Positions 25,479 to 36,118 are shown, counted from the first letter of the stretch. The stretch: 64,000 nucleotides of DNA from Spiractinospora alimapuensis (GCF_018437505.1 NZ_CP072467.1:4612010-4676009), one strand, 5' to 3'. The notes: a model not told the origin generated them from the sequence alone. Translations and numbers: made by a program.

Positions 25479-26423
25479 TCAGCGCCGGAAGAACGTCCCC
25501 GCCGCCGTGGCGATGCCCTCGACGTCCAGGCCGTGCGCGGTGTCGTGTTCCTCGGGGGTGCCGTACCGGCGCAGCTCCATGTCCCGGCTCACGCCGAGGC
25601 CGAGCTGCCGGTGTGGATGGTCCCGCAGCGCAGCGGCGATCTCGTGGGCGGAGGTGCCGGCGAGATACGGCTCCACGACGAGGACGTCGGCCGTCCCCGC
25701 CGCCGCGACCGCGCGGTTGAGGCCGGCGCGGTCGAAGGGGCGCACGGTCGAGGTGTACAGGACCGTCACGTCCAACTCCCGCGTCGCGGTGAGGACCCGG
25801 TCGAGCATCGGCCCCACCGCCACAACCACACCCGCGCTGTGCGCCGAACCTTCCCGCACCGTGACCAGGTTCGGCCCCCAGGAGTGGGACGCGGCGTTGC
25901 CCCGCGAGGACAACCGGACGTAGACCCGCTCGTCGGAGGCCAACGCGGAGAGGACGTGGGCGTCGGCCTCCTCGGCGTGACCCGGCACGTGGACGGTCCA
26001 TCCCGGCAGCGTGTCGAGTAGAGCCACGTCGCCCGGCGCCATATGGGTTCGTCCGGCGGCCGAGACGTCGTAGGACCCGCCGATTCCCACCACCACCGCC
26101 CCCACGCCTTGGTGGCCGAGATCGAGCTTGAGCTGTTCGAAGGGTCGTTCCACGAGGAAGGACGAGAAGGTGTGGACCACCGGGCGCATCCCGGTCAGGG
26201 CCAGGCCACCGGCCGCGCTCACGAGGAGCTGTTCGCGGATCCCCACGTTGATGACACGATGCGGATGCCTGCCGGCGGCGCGGGCGTAGCGGTCCGTGGA
26301 GATGTCGGCGAGGAGGACGGCGACGCGCTCGTCGTCGTCCATGGCGTGGCTGATCACCGAGGCGGTGGAATCCCGCATGGGCGTGGGGCTCAGCGGGCGC
26401 GGCGGCAGGACGGGGATGGACAT
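25479..26423 (-). CDS. Transketolase, C-terminal (pyrimidine-binding) subunit
   Basis: A 314-residue subunit holding the pyrimidine-binding and C-terminal domains: VINVGIREQLLVSAAGGLAL (with the catalytic Glu), FSSFLVERPFEQLKLD, and SYDVSAAGRTHMAPGDVALL. Together with the upstream N-terminal subunit it forms a split transketolase that moves two-carbon units between sugar phosphates. Its ATG overlaps the stop of the N-terminal subunit by one base. Split transketolases outside central metabolism often work on unusual sugars or cofactor precursors; the substrate is unknown. Confidence 0.85.
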   Translation of the reverse strand: MSIPVLPPRPLSPTPMRDSTASVISHAMDDDERVAVLLADISTDRYARAAGRHPHRVINVGIREQLLVSAAGGLALTGMRPVVHTFSSFLVERPFEQLKLDLGHQGVGAVVVGIGGSYDVSAAGRTHMAPGDVALLDTLPGWTVHVPGHAEEADAHVLSALASDERVYVRLSSRGNAASHSWGPNLVTVREGSAHSAGVVVAVGPMLDRVLTATRELDVTVLYTSTVRPFDRAGLNRAVAAAGTADVLVVEPYLAGTSAHEIAAALRDHPHRQLGLGVSRDMELRRYGTPEEHDTAHGLDVEGIATAAGTFFRR

Positions 26424-27160
26424 CAGGAGTTCCTCTCGACTTCGGCCACCACGACGAGCGGCTGTCGCGGGTGGGGTTGGGTGAACGCGTGCGCGAGCGC
26501 GTCGTGGTCGCGTCCGTTCACCACGTGGGCGGTCCAGCCCTCCGCGGTGAACCGGCTGGCGATTCCGCCTGGCCAGCCGTGGGTGGCGGAGCCGTTGTCG
26601 ATCACGATTGTGGTGAGGCCGCCGAGCTCGAGGCGACCCGCGAGCTGGATCGCCTCCAGGTTGCTGCCCTCGTCCAGTTCGGCGTCGCCGACCAGGACGA
26701 ACACTCGCGGCTCCGGCGCGGTGTGTTTCGCGGTCCGCGTCGTGGTCAGTCCCTGTGCGCGCAGGCCCAGCGCCGTACCGACCGCGAGCCCCAGACCGTG
26801 GCCGAGGGACCCGCTGCTGATCTCCACCCCGGGCACGAGAGCCCGGTCAGGGTGCTGGCCGAGGGGAGAGTCGAACTCCGACCATCGGCGGAGGGTGCCG
26901 AGATCGAGGAACCCCTTCGCGGCGAGCACGGCGTAGTAGGCCATCGGCCCGTGTCCCTTGGACAGCAGGAAGCGATCCCGCTGTGGGTCGTCGACTCGGT
27001 CGGGTGAGACATTGAGGATCCGGTCGTAGAGCACCCAGAGCACGTCCAGTGTGGAGGTGGCCGCTCCTTGGTGCTTCTCGTCGCCTGTCATCAGTCCGAT
27101 CAGCGTTGGAAGGTCGGCGTAACGGGAGAGGACCGCCGGCGAAGCAGCTTGTGGTGTCAT
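26423..27160 (-). CDS. Transketolase, N-terminal (thiamine-diphosphate-binding) subunit
   Basis: A 245-residue subunit with GATSTLDVLWVLY-like start (here HQGAATSTLDVLW), RDRFLLSKGHGPMAYYAVLA, SSGSLGHGLGLAVG and the thiamine diphosphate motif GDAELDEGSNLEA running to IDNGS. It is translationally coupled to the C-terminal subunit. Its start codon is 55 bases from the divergent soxR ATG, and the intergenic space holds a MerR/SoxR-type box, so redox control is likely (inferred). Confidence 0.85.
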   Translation of the reverse strand: MTPQAASPAVLSRYADLPTLIGLMTGDEKHQGAATSTLDVLWVLYDRILNVSPDRVDDPQRDRFLLSKGHGPMAYYAVLAAKGFLDLGTLRRWSEFDSPLGQHPDRALVPGVEISSGSLGHGLGLAVGTALGLRAQGLTTTRTAKHTAPEPRVFVLVGDAELDEGSNLEAIQLAGRLELGGLTTIVIDNGSATHGWPGGIASRFTAEGWTAHVVNGRDHDALAHAFTQPHPRQPLVVVAEVERNS

Positions 27161-27174
27161 AGGACCAGAATGGA

Positions 27175-27194
27175 ACCTCTACCGAACTTGAAGT
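27175..27194. promoter_or_regulatory. SoxR/MerR-type box between transketolase and soxR
   Basis: ACCTCTACCGAACTTGAAGT resembles the enterobacterial soxbox (CCTC, 7 bases, CTTGAGG). On the leftward strand TTGACT (27192-27197) is followed after 19 bases by CATTCT (27167-27172), the long spacer usual for MerR-family promoters. A second symmetry, CTTGA/TCAAG, overlaps at 27188-27199. Confidence 0.6.
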
Positions 27195-27215
27195 CAAGCT
27201 GGTAGTTTCCTCTAC

Positions 27216-27665
27216 ATGTCCAAATCCTGGCTCACGATCGGCCAAGTCGCCGAACGCAGCGGACTGGCGAGCAGCGCCCTGCGTTTCTACGAGGACAAGG
27301 GCCTCATCGCCTCGGAACGGTCCGCCGGCAACCAACGCCGGTACCCACGCCACGTGCTGCGCCGGTTGGCGTTCATCAGCGCCGCCCAGCGCGTGGGACT
27401 CACCCTGGTCCAGATCCAGCAGGCCCTGGACAGCCTGCCCGAGGGGAGAACACCCACCACACGGGACTGGGCCATGCTCTCCCAGGAGTGGCGGGGAGAA
27501 CTCGATCGGCGCATCGACGCGCTGCAGCGGCTCCGCGACCGCCTCAGCGGCTGTATCGGCTGCGGTTGCCTGTCCCTGACCTCCTGCAGCATCAACAACC
27601 CAGGCGACGAGAGCTTCGCGCAGTACGGCCCGGGTGCCCACTCGCTGATGCCCGGGGGAGACTAG
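27216..27665 (+). CDS. soxR: Redox-sensitive transcriptional activator SoxR
   Basis: A 149-residue MerR-family protein: helix-turn-helix with LTIGQVAERSGLASSALRFYEDKGL, a dimer helix, and the iron-sulfur motif Cys113-x2-Cys116-x-Cys118-x5-Cys124 (CIGCGC then LSLTSC) that holds the [2Fe-2S] cluster. In actinomycetes SoxR answers redox-active compounds rather than running a full SoxS response. It diverges from a split transketolase; the shared 55-base spacer contains a SoxR-like box. Confidence 0.92.
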   Translation: MSKSWLTIGQVAERSGLASSALRFYEDKGLIASERSAGNQRRYPRHVLRRLAFISAAQRVGLTLVQIQQALDSLPEGRTPTTRDWAMLSQEWRGELDRRIDALQRLRDRLSGCIGCGCLSLTSCSINNPGDESFAQYGPGAHSLMPGGD

Positions 27666-27718
27666 GTCCACGACGGGGATGGTCCGGTCACGGTCCGGTG
27701 GCAGCGAGAATGGGATCG

Positions 27719-29497
<1,779 letters not shown>

Positions 29498-29500
<3 letters not shown>

Positions 29501-29756
29501 CCCCCCACCGGGATCTCTCCGCTTCCAACCGGTGGGGGCGCACATTGACCCGCTATGGCGGGTGAACCAGCCCCCACACCTGTCGATGAATCACATCCCG
29601 GGCTGCCCTGCGCCGGCCGCGGAGAGTGGGCGGCGTTCGCCCCCTCTGGAAGGCCGGTGGGTGCCATCGACCCTGCGCTGGCGGGTGGGAGTGCACCCCC
29701 ATCCGATGGATGTGGCTCGATTCTGACGGGGGCGGAGAAATCTCGGTAGGGGGTCA
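29498..29756. repeat. Inverted pair of a dispersed repeat filling the gap between convergent genes
   Basis: The left end 29498-29522 (TGACCCCCCACCGGGAT, then CTCTCCGC) and the reverse complement of the right end 29732-29756 agree at 22 of 25 positions. Similarity continues inward for roughly 40 bases. The ends coincide with the ABC-F stop codon and with the stop codon of the lipase on the other strand. A related single copy lies near 22118-22195. It may be a bidirectional terminator element or a MITE-like insertion. No gene is supported inside. Confidence 0.65.
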
Positions 29757-30683
29757 GCGGGGTAGCTCGCCGCGGAACACCTCGGCGATGAGCTGGCCGC
29801 CGGCGTCGTTGGTGTGGATGTCCGGGCCCAGGGCCGTGTCACACATCCACGTGTAGTCGCAGATCATCTGGACGTTGGTCGGGAGACCGGTGTCGGACTC
29901 CGACTCCTCGTCGTTGTCCCACTCGAACTCCCTCGCCACGTCGGCCAGGTCGACGTCGTTGGCGGCGTAGGCGTCGGCGATCTCGTCGTTCAGCTCCGCG
30001 AGGACCTCGTTTCCGTACTCGGCGAGGGCCTCACCCGTGAGCGGGGCGTCCTCGTCCTCCCCGGCGGTCTCGTCGTCGGACGCGGCGTCGGCGTCCTCAT
30101 CGGTCGGTTCGTCCTCGGTGAGGGAGGCGACCACGAACGGGTTGTAATAGTTCATCCCGACGATCTGGACGTCGTCGCCCGCGGCGTCGCGAACCCGTTC
30201 CACGATGTCCGGCAGTTCGGAGTGGAGCCGGTCGAGCCCCTCGTCGACGCACTCCTCGTCGATGGTGAAGGCGTCGCCGTCCTCCTCCACACAGATCGTG
30301 AAGTTGTTGGCCCCGACGCCCAGAGTGACCAACCGCAGGCTGTCCCGGTTGTCCTCCATGAAGGCCTCGGCGGCCTCGAGCTGGGAGCCCTCGTCGTAGT
30401 GACAGAACTCCGAGCCCTCCAGCATCGAGGTGGTGTCTTCGCCAGGGCAGCCCATGGACTCGTGATCGAGCGTGGAGTCGCTGCCGTACAGGGACCGGTA
30501 CAGCACCTCCGGGTAACCGTAGGGGGTCTCCCCGCCCCCGGACTCGTCGGGCTGGAAGCCGACGGCCAGGGAGTCACCGAGCGAAAGATAGGTGTCCTTC
30601 TCCAGCCCTTCGGCGTCGGCGGGCGAACACGCCGCCAACACCAGTACTCCCGCGGTCGCGAATCCAGCTATGTCCCGGCGCAT
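29754..30683 (-). CDS. GDSL/SGNH-hydrolase lipoprotein
   Basis: A 309-residue exported lipoprotein (lipobox LAAC) with the SGNH order: block I TYLSLGDSLAVG with the nucleophile Ser, the GANN block (VTLGVGANNFT) and a final PDIHTNDAGG with the catalytic Asp and His. Such enzymes are extracellular esterases or lipases. An acidic insert (about 190-220, mainly Asp/Glu/Ala) and a strongly acidic surface suggest a salt-tolerant secreted enzyme. The ATG at 30683 fits a GAGG site; GTG two codons upstream is too close to it. A MarR gene lies just upstream on the same strand. Confidence 0.85.
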   Translation of the reverse strand: MRRDIAGFATAGVLVLAACSPADAEGLEKDTYLSLGDSLAVGFQPDESGGGETPYGYPEVLYRSLYGSDSTLDHESMGCPGEDTTSMLEGSEFCHYDEGSQLEAAEAFMEDNRDSLRLVTLGVGANNFTICVEEDGDAFTIDEECVDEGLDRLHSELPDIVERVRDAAGDDVQIVGMNYYNPFVVASLTEDEPTDEDADAASDDETAGEDEDAPLTGEALAEYGNEVLAELNDEIADAYAANDVDLADVAREFEWDNDEESESDTGLPTNVQMICDYTWMCDTALGPDIHTNDAGGQLIAEVFRGELPR

Positions 30684-30770
30684 GGTCACACCTCAACCTC
30701 GTCACTGAAACCAACGGATGAACGCGCGCCCCGCACGCGGCGCACGGGTTCGGGTGCGCCGCGACGTCAG

Positions 30771-31280
30771 TCAGCTTCGCGGATCGGAGGGCTCGACGTC
30801 GAGAGGGGACAGCAGCGACCGCAACAACGTTGCCAGTTCGGTACGCTGACGCTCCGTCATGTCCCCCAGTAGCGACTTCTCGTAGTCGATCAGGTCGGAC
30901 AGCGCGGCGTCGACGCGGGAACGCCCCCGCGGCGTGAGCTGGACCAGCACTCCCCGGCGGTCCGCCGGGTCGGGGCGACGCTCGACCAGGCCGGCCATGG
31001 CCAGGCGGTCGATCCGGTTGGTCATCGTCCCCGAGGTCACCAGGGTGGCCCGCAGGAGTCTCCCCGGGGTGAGTTGGTAGGGGTCGCCGGAGCGGCGGAG
31101 CTCACTGAGAACGTCGAACTCCCAGGGCTCCAGGTCGTGCTCGGCGAAGATCTGCCGACGCGCCCGGTCGAGGTGGCGTGCGAGCCGGGAGATGCGGCTC
31201 AGGACATGGAGGGGTTGGACGTCAAGATCGGGTCGTTCCGAGGTCCACGCCTCGACTAGCCCATCCACCTCATCGCGCAT
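30771..31280 (-). CDS. MarR-family regulator
   Basis: A 169-residue winged-helix protein with the MarR core WEFDVLSELRRSG, TSGTMTNRIDRLAMAGLVERRPDPADRRGVLVQLT. Dimeric MarR proteins repress nearby genes until a phenolic or oxidant ligand binds. A 26-bp A/T-rich palindrome lies 9 bases before its ATG, so it most likely controls itself and perhaps the GDSL lipoprotein gene 87 bases downstream. Confidence 0.9.
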   Translation of the reverse strand: MRDEVDGLVEAWTSERPDLDVQPLHVLSRISRLARHLDRARRQIFAEHDLEPWEFDVLSELRRSGDPYQLTPGRLLRATLVTSGTMTNRIDRLAMAGLVERRPDPADRRGVLVQLTPRGRSRVDAALSDLIDYEKSLLGDMTERQRTELATLLRSLLSPLDVEPSDPRS

Positions 31281-31288
31281 AACCCCAG

Positions 31289-31314
31289 CTTATATCTTGA
31301 TATCGAGATATAAG
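31289..31314. promoter_or_regulatory. 26-bp near-perfect palindrome upstream of the MarR gene
   Basis: CTTATATCT at 31289-31297 and AGATATAAG at 31306-31314 are perfect reverse complements, and the central GATATC is also palindromic; only one pair (T31298/G31305) fails. It fills the 41-base gap between the TetR stop and the MarR start and is very A/T-rich. This is a strong MarR operator candidate. Confidence 0.8.
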
Positions 31315-31321
31315 AGCCGGT

Positions 31322-31975
31322 TCACTCATCTTTTCTCTTGCGAGACAGCCCCGGCTTCTTGTCCATGTGCGACAGCCCGTTCCACGCGAGGTTCACCAGA
31401 TGCGCCGCGACGACCTCCCGCTTGGGCTTGCGGACCTCCAACCACCACTGTCCCGTCAACGCGACCATACCCACGAGTGACTGGGCGTACAGCGGAGCCA
31501 GCTTGGGATCGTAGCCCCGGGACCGGAACTGTTCCGCCAGCACGTGCTCCACCCGGGAGGCGAGTTCGCTGATCAGGCTGGCGAAGCTGCCCGTCCCCGA
31601 GGCGGCGTGCGAGTCCCGGGTCAGGATCCGGAAGCCGTCGCTGCGCTCCTCGACGTAGCGCAGGAGCGCGAGCGCCGCCCCCTCCAACTGCGCACGCGCG
31701 TCGTCGGAGTCGGCGATGGCCGTGCTCACCATGCTCAGCAGGGCCTGCATCTCGCGGTCGACCACGACGGCGTAGATGCCTTCCTTCCCGCCGAAGTGCT
31801 CATAGACGACGGGGCGCGTCACACCGGCGCGAGCGGCGATCTCCTCGATGGACGCGCCCTCGTAACCGCGATCGGCGAACAGTCTCCGGCCGATGTCCAG
31901 CAATTGTTCTCGGCGCTGTCGGCCGGTCATCCGCTCCTTGCGGGAACGGGAGGTCTGCTCGCTCACGGCTCCCAT
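31322..31975 (-). CDS. TetR-family regulator, probable desaturase control
   Basis: A 217-residue protein: helix-turn-helix at about residues 20-65 (LLDIGRRLFADRGYEGASIEEIAARAGVTRPVVYEHFGGKEG) and an all-helical ligand domain ending in a basic tail. Its start is 10 bases from the desaturase stop, on the same strand, so the two are one transcript. TetR proteins paired with acyl-CoA desaturases (DesT, FasR-like) sense acyl-CoA pools. A dyad in the desaturase promoter (33031-33048) is the likely target. Confidence 0.85.
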   Translation of the reverse strand: MGAVSEQTSRSRKERMTGRQRREQLLDIGRRLFADRGYEGASIEEIAARAGVTRPVVYEHFGGKEGIYAVVVDREMQALLSMVSTAIADSDDARAQLEGAALALLRYVEERSDGFRILTRDSHAASGTGSFASLISELASRVEHVLAEQFRSRGYDPKLAPLYAQSLVGMVALTGQWWLEVRKPKREVVAAHLVNLAWNGLSHMDKKPGLSRKRKDE

Positions 31976-31984
31976 AATGGCCGA

Positions 31985-32947
31985 TTATTCTTCCACACGC
32001 TTGGCGGCGAGTCTTTCGGTGTTGGGCCAGCGTACGGTGTGGGCCCAGTTGAGTTTTTCGAAGAGCCAGATGACGCGGGCGGAGATGTCGATTTGGCCTT
32101 TGAGTACGCCGTGGCGTGCGCAGGTGGGGTCGGCGTGGTGGAGGTTGTGCCAGGACTCTCCGAAGGAGGGGATGGCGAGCCACCAGACGTTGCGGGACCG
32201 GTCGCGGACGGCGAAGTTCTCCTCGCCGATGGTGTGGCAGATGGAGTTCACCGACCACGTCACGTGGTGCAGGAGGGCGATGCGCACCAGGCTTCCCCAG
32301 AAGAACGCGGTGAGCGCGCCCCACCACGACATCGTCACCAGACCACCGATGAGGGCGGGGGCGAGGAGCGAGACCAACGTCAGCGGGATGAACAGCTTGT
32401 CCACCCGGGCAATGTCACGGTCCTTCAGCAGGTCCGGCGCGAAGCGCTTGGGCGAGGTCTTCTCCTCGCTGAGGAACAGCCATCCCATGTGGGCGTAGAA
32501 GAGGCCTTTGGCGACGGAGCGCCAGTCGTCGCCGAACCGCCAGGGTGAGTGCGGGTCACCCTCGGCGTCGGCGTACTTGTGGTGCCGCCGGTGGTCCGCC
32601 ACCCACTTGACCACACTGCCCTCGACGGAGAGGCTTCCCGCCACCGCCAGCGCGATCCGCAGGGGACGCTTGGCCTTGAAGGAGCCGTGGGTGAAGTACC
32701 GGTGGTAACCAACCGTCACACCGAGCCCGCTGATCAGGTAGAACACCGCCGCGATGATCACGTCGGTGAGTGTCAGCCCCCAACCCCAGGCGAAGGGCAC
32801 CGCGGCGATCAGGGCCAACAGCGGGACCAGGACGAAGAAGAAGACGGTGACGCGCTGCGCGCGACTGGTCCCCTCGGGGTCGAGATCGGGGTTCGCGGCG
32901 GGGGCTGTCGCCGCGCCGGCGGAGGGCTCGGGGGCGGTTGTCGTCAC
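31985..32947 (-). CDS. Acyl-CoA/fatty-acid delta-9 desaturase
   Basis: A 320-residue integral membrane di-iron enzyme. The three His boxes are present: HRYFTH (82-87), HRRHH (119-123) and HNLHH (about 263-267), between two pairs of membrane helices. It inserts a cis double bond at C9 of C16-C18 chains to adjust membrane fluidity. GTG at 32947 has GAGG eight bases before it. The first 30 residues are a flexible Ala/Pro/Glu stretch. Co-transcribed with a TetR gene downstream. Confidence 0.93.
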   Translation of the reverse strand: MTTTAPEPSAGAATAPAANPDLDPEGTSRAQRVTVFFFVLVPLLALIAAVPFAWGWGLTLTDVIIAAVFYLISGLGVTVGYHRYFTHGSFKAKRPLRIALAVAGSLSVEGSVVKWVADHRRHHKYADAEGDPHSPWRFGDDWRSVAKGLFYAHMGWLFLSEEKTSPKRFAPDLLKDRDIARVDKLFIPLTLVSLLAPALIGGLVTMSWWGALTAFFWGSLVRIALLHHVTWSVNSICHTIGEENFAVRDRSRNVWWLAIPSFGESWHNLHHADPTCARHGVLKGQIDISARVIWLFEKLNWAHTVRWPNTERLAAKRVEE

Positions 32948-33030
32948 AAGGGCACCTCGGGATCCTTCGTGGCCGCGCGTCCCGGAATGCCCGTGCGCCC
33001 GGCTGGCGAATCTATACCTACGTAACTGTA

Positions 33031-33048
33031 ACCTACAGCCGTGTAGGT
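33031..33048. promoter_or_regulatory. TetR-type operator in the desaturase promoter
   Basis: ACCTACA at 33031-33037 and TGTAGGT at 33042-33048 form a perfect 7-bp dyad with a 4-base centre. A half-site ACCTACG occurs upstream at 33016-33022. On the desaturase strand TATAGA (33011-33016) could be the -10. The dyad lies about 85 bases before the start codon. Confidence 0.65.
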
Positions 33049-33390
33049 CGGACAGTGTCGGACAGAAGAGGCGCGCGACCAGGGCGAGCCATGGGCATCG
33101 GGGCCGAGCCCGAGTGTCGGCAGCGGTGTTCACGCCTGGCGCCGCGCGGGCGCCGCGTGGGGGAGGTACGGATAAGGCGGCGCGCCGGATCCCCAGGTCG
33201 TGTCGGGCGCCTCCTTGTGGGAGATGGCACAACACCCAGGCGCCGGCCACCGGCGGGTGGAGTCCCCGACACCGGCGGGACGTTCCCGCCACCCCACGAA
33301 CGTGGCCTCCGTCCCGGGAAACCGAGTCCAGGTTTTGGGGCGCAAAGCGCTATGGTGGTTCCTGCTTCGTCGCCGCGCGCGACGGCGCGG

Positions 33391-33462
33391 TCCCGGGTGG
33401 TCTAATGGCAAGACGTCAGCCTTTGGAGCTGTGAGATCTAGGTTCGAGTCCTAGCCCGGGAG
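33391..33462 (+). tRNA. tRNA-Gln (anticodon TTG)
   Basis: A full cloverleaf: acceptor TCCCGGG/CCCGGGA, D arm GTCT-AATGGCA-AGAC, anticodon stem with loop CTTTGGA (anticodon TTG), T arm CTAGG-TTCGAGT-CCTAG, discriminator G. The CCA end is not encoded. The 27-43 pair is T-T, a minor defect. Located upstream of glmU. Confidence 0.93.
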
Positions 33463-33657
33463 CCCCCATCGTGTATCCAGGGCGGTCCTCGGTCGCCATG
33501 ATCGTCCCCGTGTATCCTGCGTGTGTTGGCCCTCGGCGGGCGTCTGTTCGCCTGCGCGCCAACCGGTGTTCACTGGCGAATGCCGAGGTCAAACGCTTCC
33601 GGCGCATCGGGGCGCCGGACATGCGCGATTCCACCAGCGACACGAGGAGTCTCCGCC

Positions 33658-35118
33658 TTGAGCGCGAGCCGCCCCGCAGCCGTCATCGTCCTCGCCGCGG
33701 GTGAGGGCACCCGGATGAGATCCCGGACGCCGAAAGTCCTCCACGAGATCTGCGGCCGCAGCCTGGTCGCACACGTGCTCGCCGCCGCCGCCGAGCTCGC
33801 TCCGCAACGGACAGTGGTCGTGGTCGGGCACGAGCGCGAACGCGTGTCCGCGCACGTCGACGAGGTCGCCCCGGGCGTCACCACCGCCGTGCAGGACAAG
33901 CAGAACGGGACCGGACACGCGGTCCGCATGGCCTTGGACTCCCTGGCAGGGGACGACACGACGCCGGCCGACGCGCTCAGCGGCACCGTGGTGCTCTGCT
34001 ACGGCGACACGCCGCTCCTGCGCGGCAGGACGCTCGGCGACCTCGTGGCCGCGCATGAGGCCGGCGGGAACGCCGCCACCGTGCTGAGCGCCCACCTGGA
34101 CGACCCGACGGGATACGGCCGGATCATCCGTGACTCCTCCGGAGCCTGCGCGGGCATCGTCGAGGAGGCGGACGCCACGGCCGACCAGCGCGCCATCACG
34201 GAGATCAACTCCGGCATGTACGCCTTCGACGGAGCCGCGCTCGCCGCGGTGGTGCAGCGGCTGAGCACTGACAACGCCAAGGGCGAGGAGTACATCACCG
34301 ACACCGTGGCCCTGCTGCGCGGAGACGGGCTGCGGGTGGGGGTCTCGGTGGCCGAGGACGCCGGCGAGATCGAGGGCGTCAACGACCGTGTCCAGCTCGC
34401 CGCCGCCAGAGCCAGCCTCAACCGCCGCCTACTGGAGACCCACATGCGCGCGGGGGTGACGGTCGTCGACCCCGCCAGCACGCTCGTCGACGTCGACGTG
34501 ACGATCGGCCAGGACGCGGTCATCGAGCCGCAGACCCAGCTCCTGGGCGGGACCGTCGTCGGTGACGAGGCCCACGTCGGTCCGGGGGCACGCCTCACGG
34601 ACACCGCGGTCGGCGCCGGAGCCACCGTGTCCCACACGGTCGCCGAGGGCGCCGAGATCGGCGAACGCGCCGTCGTGGGGCCCTACTCCTACCTCCGCCC
34701 CGGCGCACGTCTCGGGGGCCGGGCCAAGGTCGGCACCTTCGTCGAGGTGAAGAACTCCAACGTCGGTGAGGGGACCAAGATCCCGCACCTGACCTACGTG
34801 GGCGACGCCGACATCGGCAAGGAGGCGAACATCGGCGCGTCGTCGGTGTTCGTCAACTACGACGGCGTGCACAAGAACAGGACCGTCGTGGGGGACCACG
34901 CGCGGACCGGTAGCGACACGATGTTCATCGCCCCCGTCAACGTGGGGGACGGCGCCTACACCGGCGCGGGGACGGTGGTGCGCGAGGACGTCCCTCCGGG
35001 GGCCCTCGCGGTGTCGGAAGGGCATCGACAGCGCAACATCGATGGATGGGTGCGCAGTCGGCGCCCGGGTACGGCCGCCGCGGACGCGGCGGAGCGTGCC
35101 ACCAGCGCCGAGGACTGA
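33658..35118 (+). CDS. glmU: Bifunctional N-acetylglucosamine-1-phosphate uridyltransferase / glucosamine-1-phosphate acetyltransferase
   Basis: A 486-residue two-domain enzyme making UDP-GlcNAc for peptidoglycan. The N-terminal pyrophosphorylase domain has [21 protein letters not shown] and QNGTGHAV; the C-terminal left-handed beta helix has repeated hexads and the acetyl-CoA region [36 protein letters not shown] at 33658 follows GAGGAG at good spacing and gives the normal N-terminus; no in-frame ATG fits as well. It is followed by prs after 22 bases. Confidence 0.95.
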   Translation: MSASRPAAVIVLAAGEGTRMRSRTPKVLHEICGRSLVAHVLAAAAELAPQRTVVVVGHERERVSAHVDEVAPGVTTAVQDKQNGTGHAVRMALDSLAGDDTTPADALSGTVVLCYGDTPLLRGRTLGDLVAAHEAGGNAATVLSAHLDDPTGYGRIIRDSSGACAGIVEEADATADQRAITEINSGMYAFDGAALAAVVQRLSTDNAKGEEYITDTVALLRGDGLRVGVSVAEDAGEIEGVNDRVQLAAARASLNRRLLETHMRAGVTVVDPASTLVDVDVTIGQDAVIEPQTQLLGGTVVGDEAHVGPGARLTDTAVGAGATVSHTVAEGAEIGERAVVGPYSYLRPGARLGGRAKVGTFVEVKNSNVGEGTKIPHLTYVGDADIGKEANIGASSVFVNYDGVHKNRTVVGDHARTGSDTMFIAPVNVGDGAYTGAGTVVREDVPPGALAVSEGHRQRNIDGWVRSRRPGTAAADAAERATSAED

Positions 35119-35140
35119 CAGTGAATGAGGGGGAAAGATT

Positions 35141-36118
35141 TTGACCGGCATAGAGGCCGCGGGTCAGAAGAAGATGATGCTCTTCGGTGGGCAGCATCAT
35201 CCACAACTGACCGAAGACGTGGCCGGTCAGCTGGGCATCGATGTGACGCCGACGAGGTTCGAGCGGTTCGCCAACTCCGAGATCTTCGTGCGGTACCTGG
35301 AGTCCGTTCGCGGATCTGACGCCTTCGTCATCCAGGCGCATTCCGACCCCGTCAACGAAGCCATCATGGAGCAGTTGATCATGGTGGACGCGCTCAAGCG
35401 GGCTTCGGCGAAGCGCATCACGGTCGTGACACCGTTCCTGGGCTACGCGCGGCAGGACAAGAAGCACCGTGGGCGGGAACCGATCTCCGGTCGTCTGGTG
35501 ACGGACCTCTTCCGTACCGCGGGCGCCGACCGTCTGATGGCGATCGACCTGCACACCGACCAGATCCAGGGGTTCTTCGACGGCCCCGTCGACCACCTGT
35601 TCGCGCTGCCGATCCTGGCCGACTACGTCGAGGCCAAGCTCTCCAGCTCCGAGGTCACGATCGTGTCCCCCGACGCGGGGCGCATCCGGACCGCGGACCG
35701 GTGGGCCGACCGCCTCGGTGCCTCCCTGGCCTTCATCCACAAGCGTCGTGACCCCGACATCGCCAACGAGGTGCGGGTGCACGAGGTGGTGGGCGACGTC
35801 TCCGGCCGCAGTTGCGTCCTCGTCGACGACATGATCGACACCGGTGGCACCATCGTGAAGGCCGCCGACGCGCTATTCGAGTACGGAGCGCGGGAAGTGA
35901 TCGTCGCGGCGACCCACGGCGTGCTGTCCGGACCGGCGGCGAAGCGACTTCAGGACTCCAAGGTGTCGGAGGTCGTCATCACCAACACCCTCCCGATCCC
36001 GCCCGAACGTCAATTCGATAAGCTGACCGAACTCAGCATCGCCCCCCTCCTTGCCCGTGCCATAGAGCAGGTCTTCACCGACGGTTCGGTGACGAGCCTC
36101 TTCGACGGGGCCAGCTGA
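35141..36118 (+). CDS. prs: Ribose-phosphate pyrophosphokinase
   Basis: A 325-residue PRPP synthetase supplying nucleotide, His and Trp synthesis and, in actinomycetes, arabinofuranose-type precursors. Visible blocks: FANSEIFVRYLESVRG, VTPFLGYARQDKKHRGREPIS, IDLHTDQIQGFF with the metal-binding His, IVSPDAGRIRTADRWADRL, and the PRPP loop VLVDDMIDTGGTI. TTG start with GAGGGGG before it. Second in the glmU-prs unit. Confidence 0.95.
   Translation: MTGIEAAGQKKMMLFGGQHHPQLTEDVAGQLGIDVTPTRFERFANSEIFVRYLESVRGSDAFVIQAHSDPVNEAIMEQLIMVDALKRASAKRITVVTPFLGYARQDKKHRGREPISGRLVTDLFRTAGADRLMAIDLHTDQIQGFFDGPVDHLFALPILADYVEAKLSSSEVTIVSPDAGRIRTADRWADRLGASLAFIHKRRDPDIANEVRVHEVVGDVSGRSCVLVDDMIDTGGTIVKAADALFEYGAREVIVAATHGVLSGPAAKRLQDSKVSEVVITNTLPIPPERQFDKLTELSIAPLLARAIEQVFTDGSVTSLFDGAS

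Noticed and set aside
29532-29749. Short protein genes inside the inverted repeat between the ABC-F and lipase genes
   Set aside because: They lack ribosome binding sites and their sequence follows from the repeat arms and G/C-rich filler.
33391-33657. Integration site of a mobile element at tRNA-Gln
   Set aside because: No integrase gene and no second copy of the tRNA 3' end were seen in the window; the downstream genes are core housekeeping genes.
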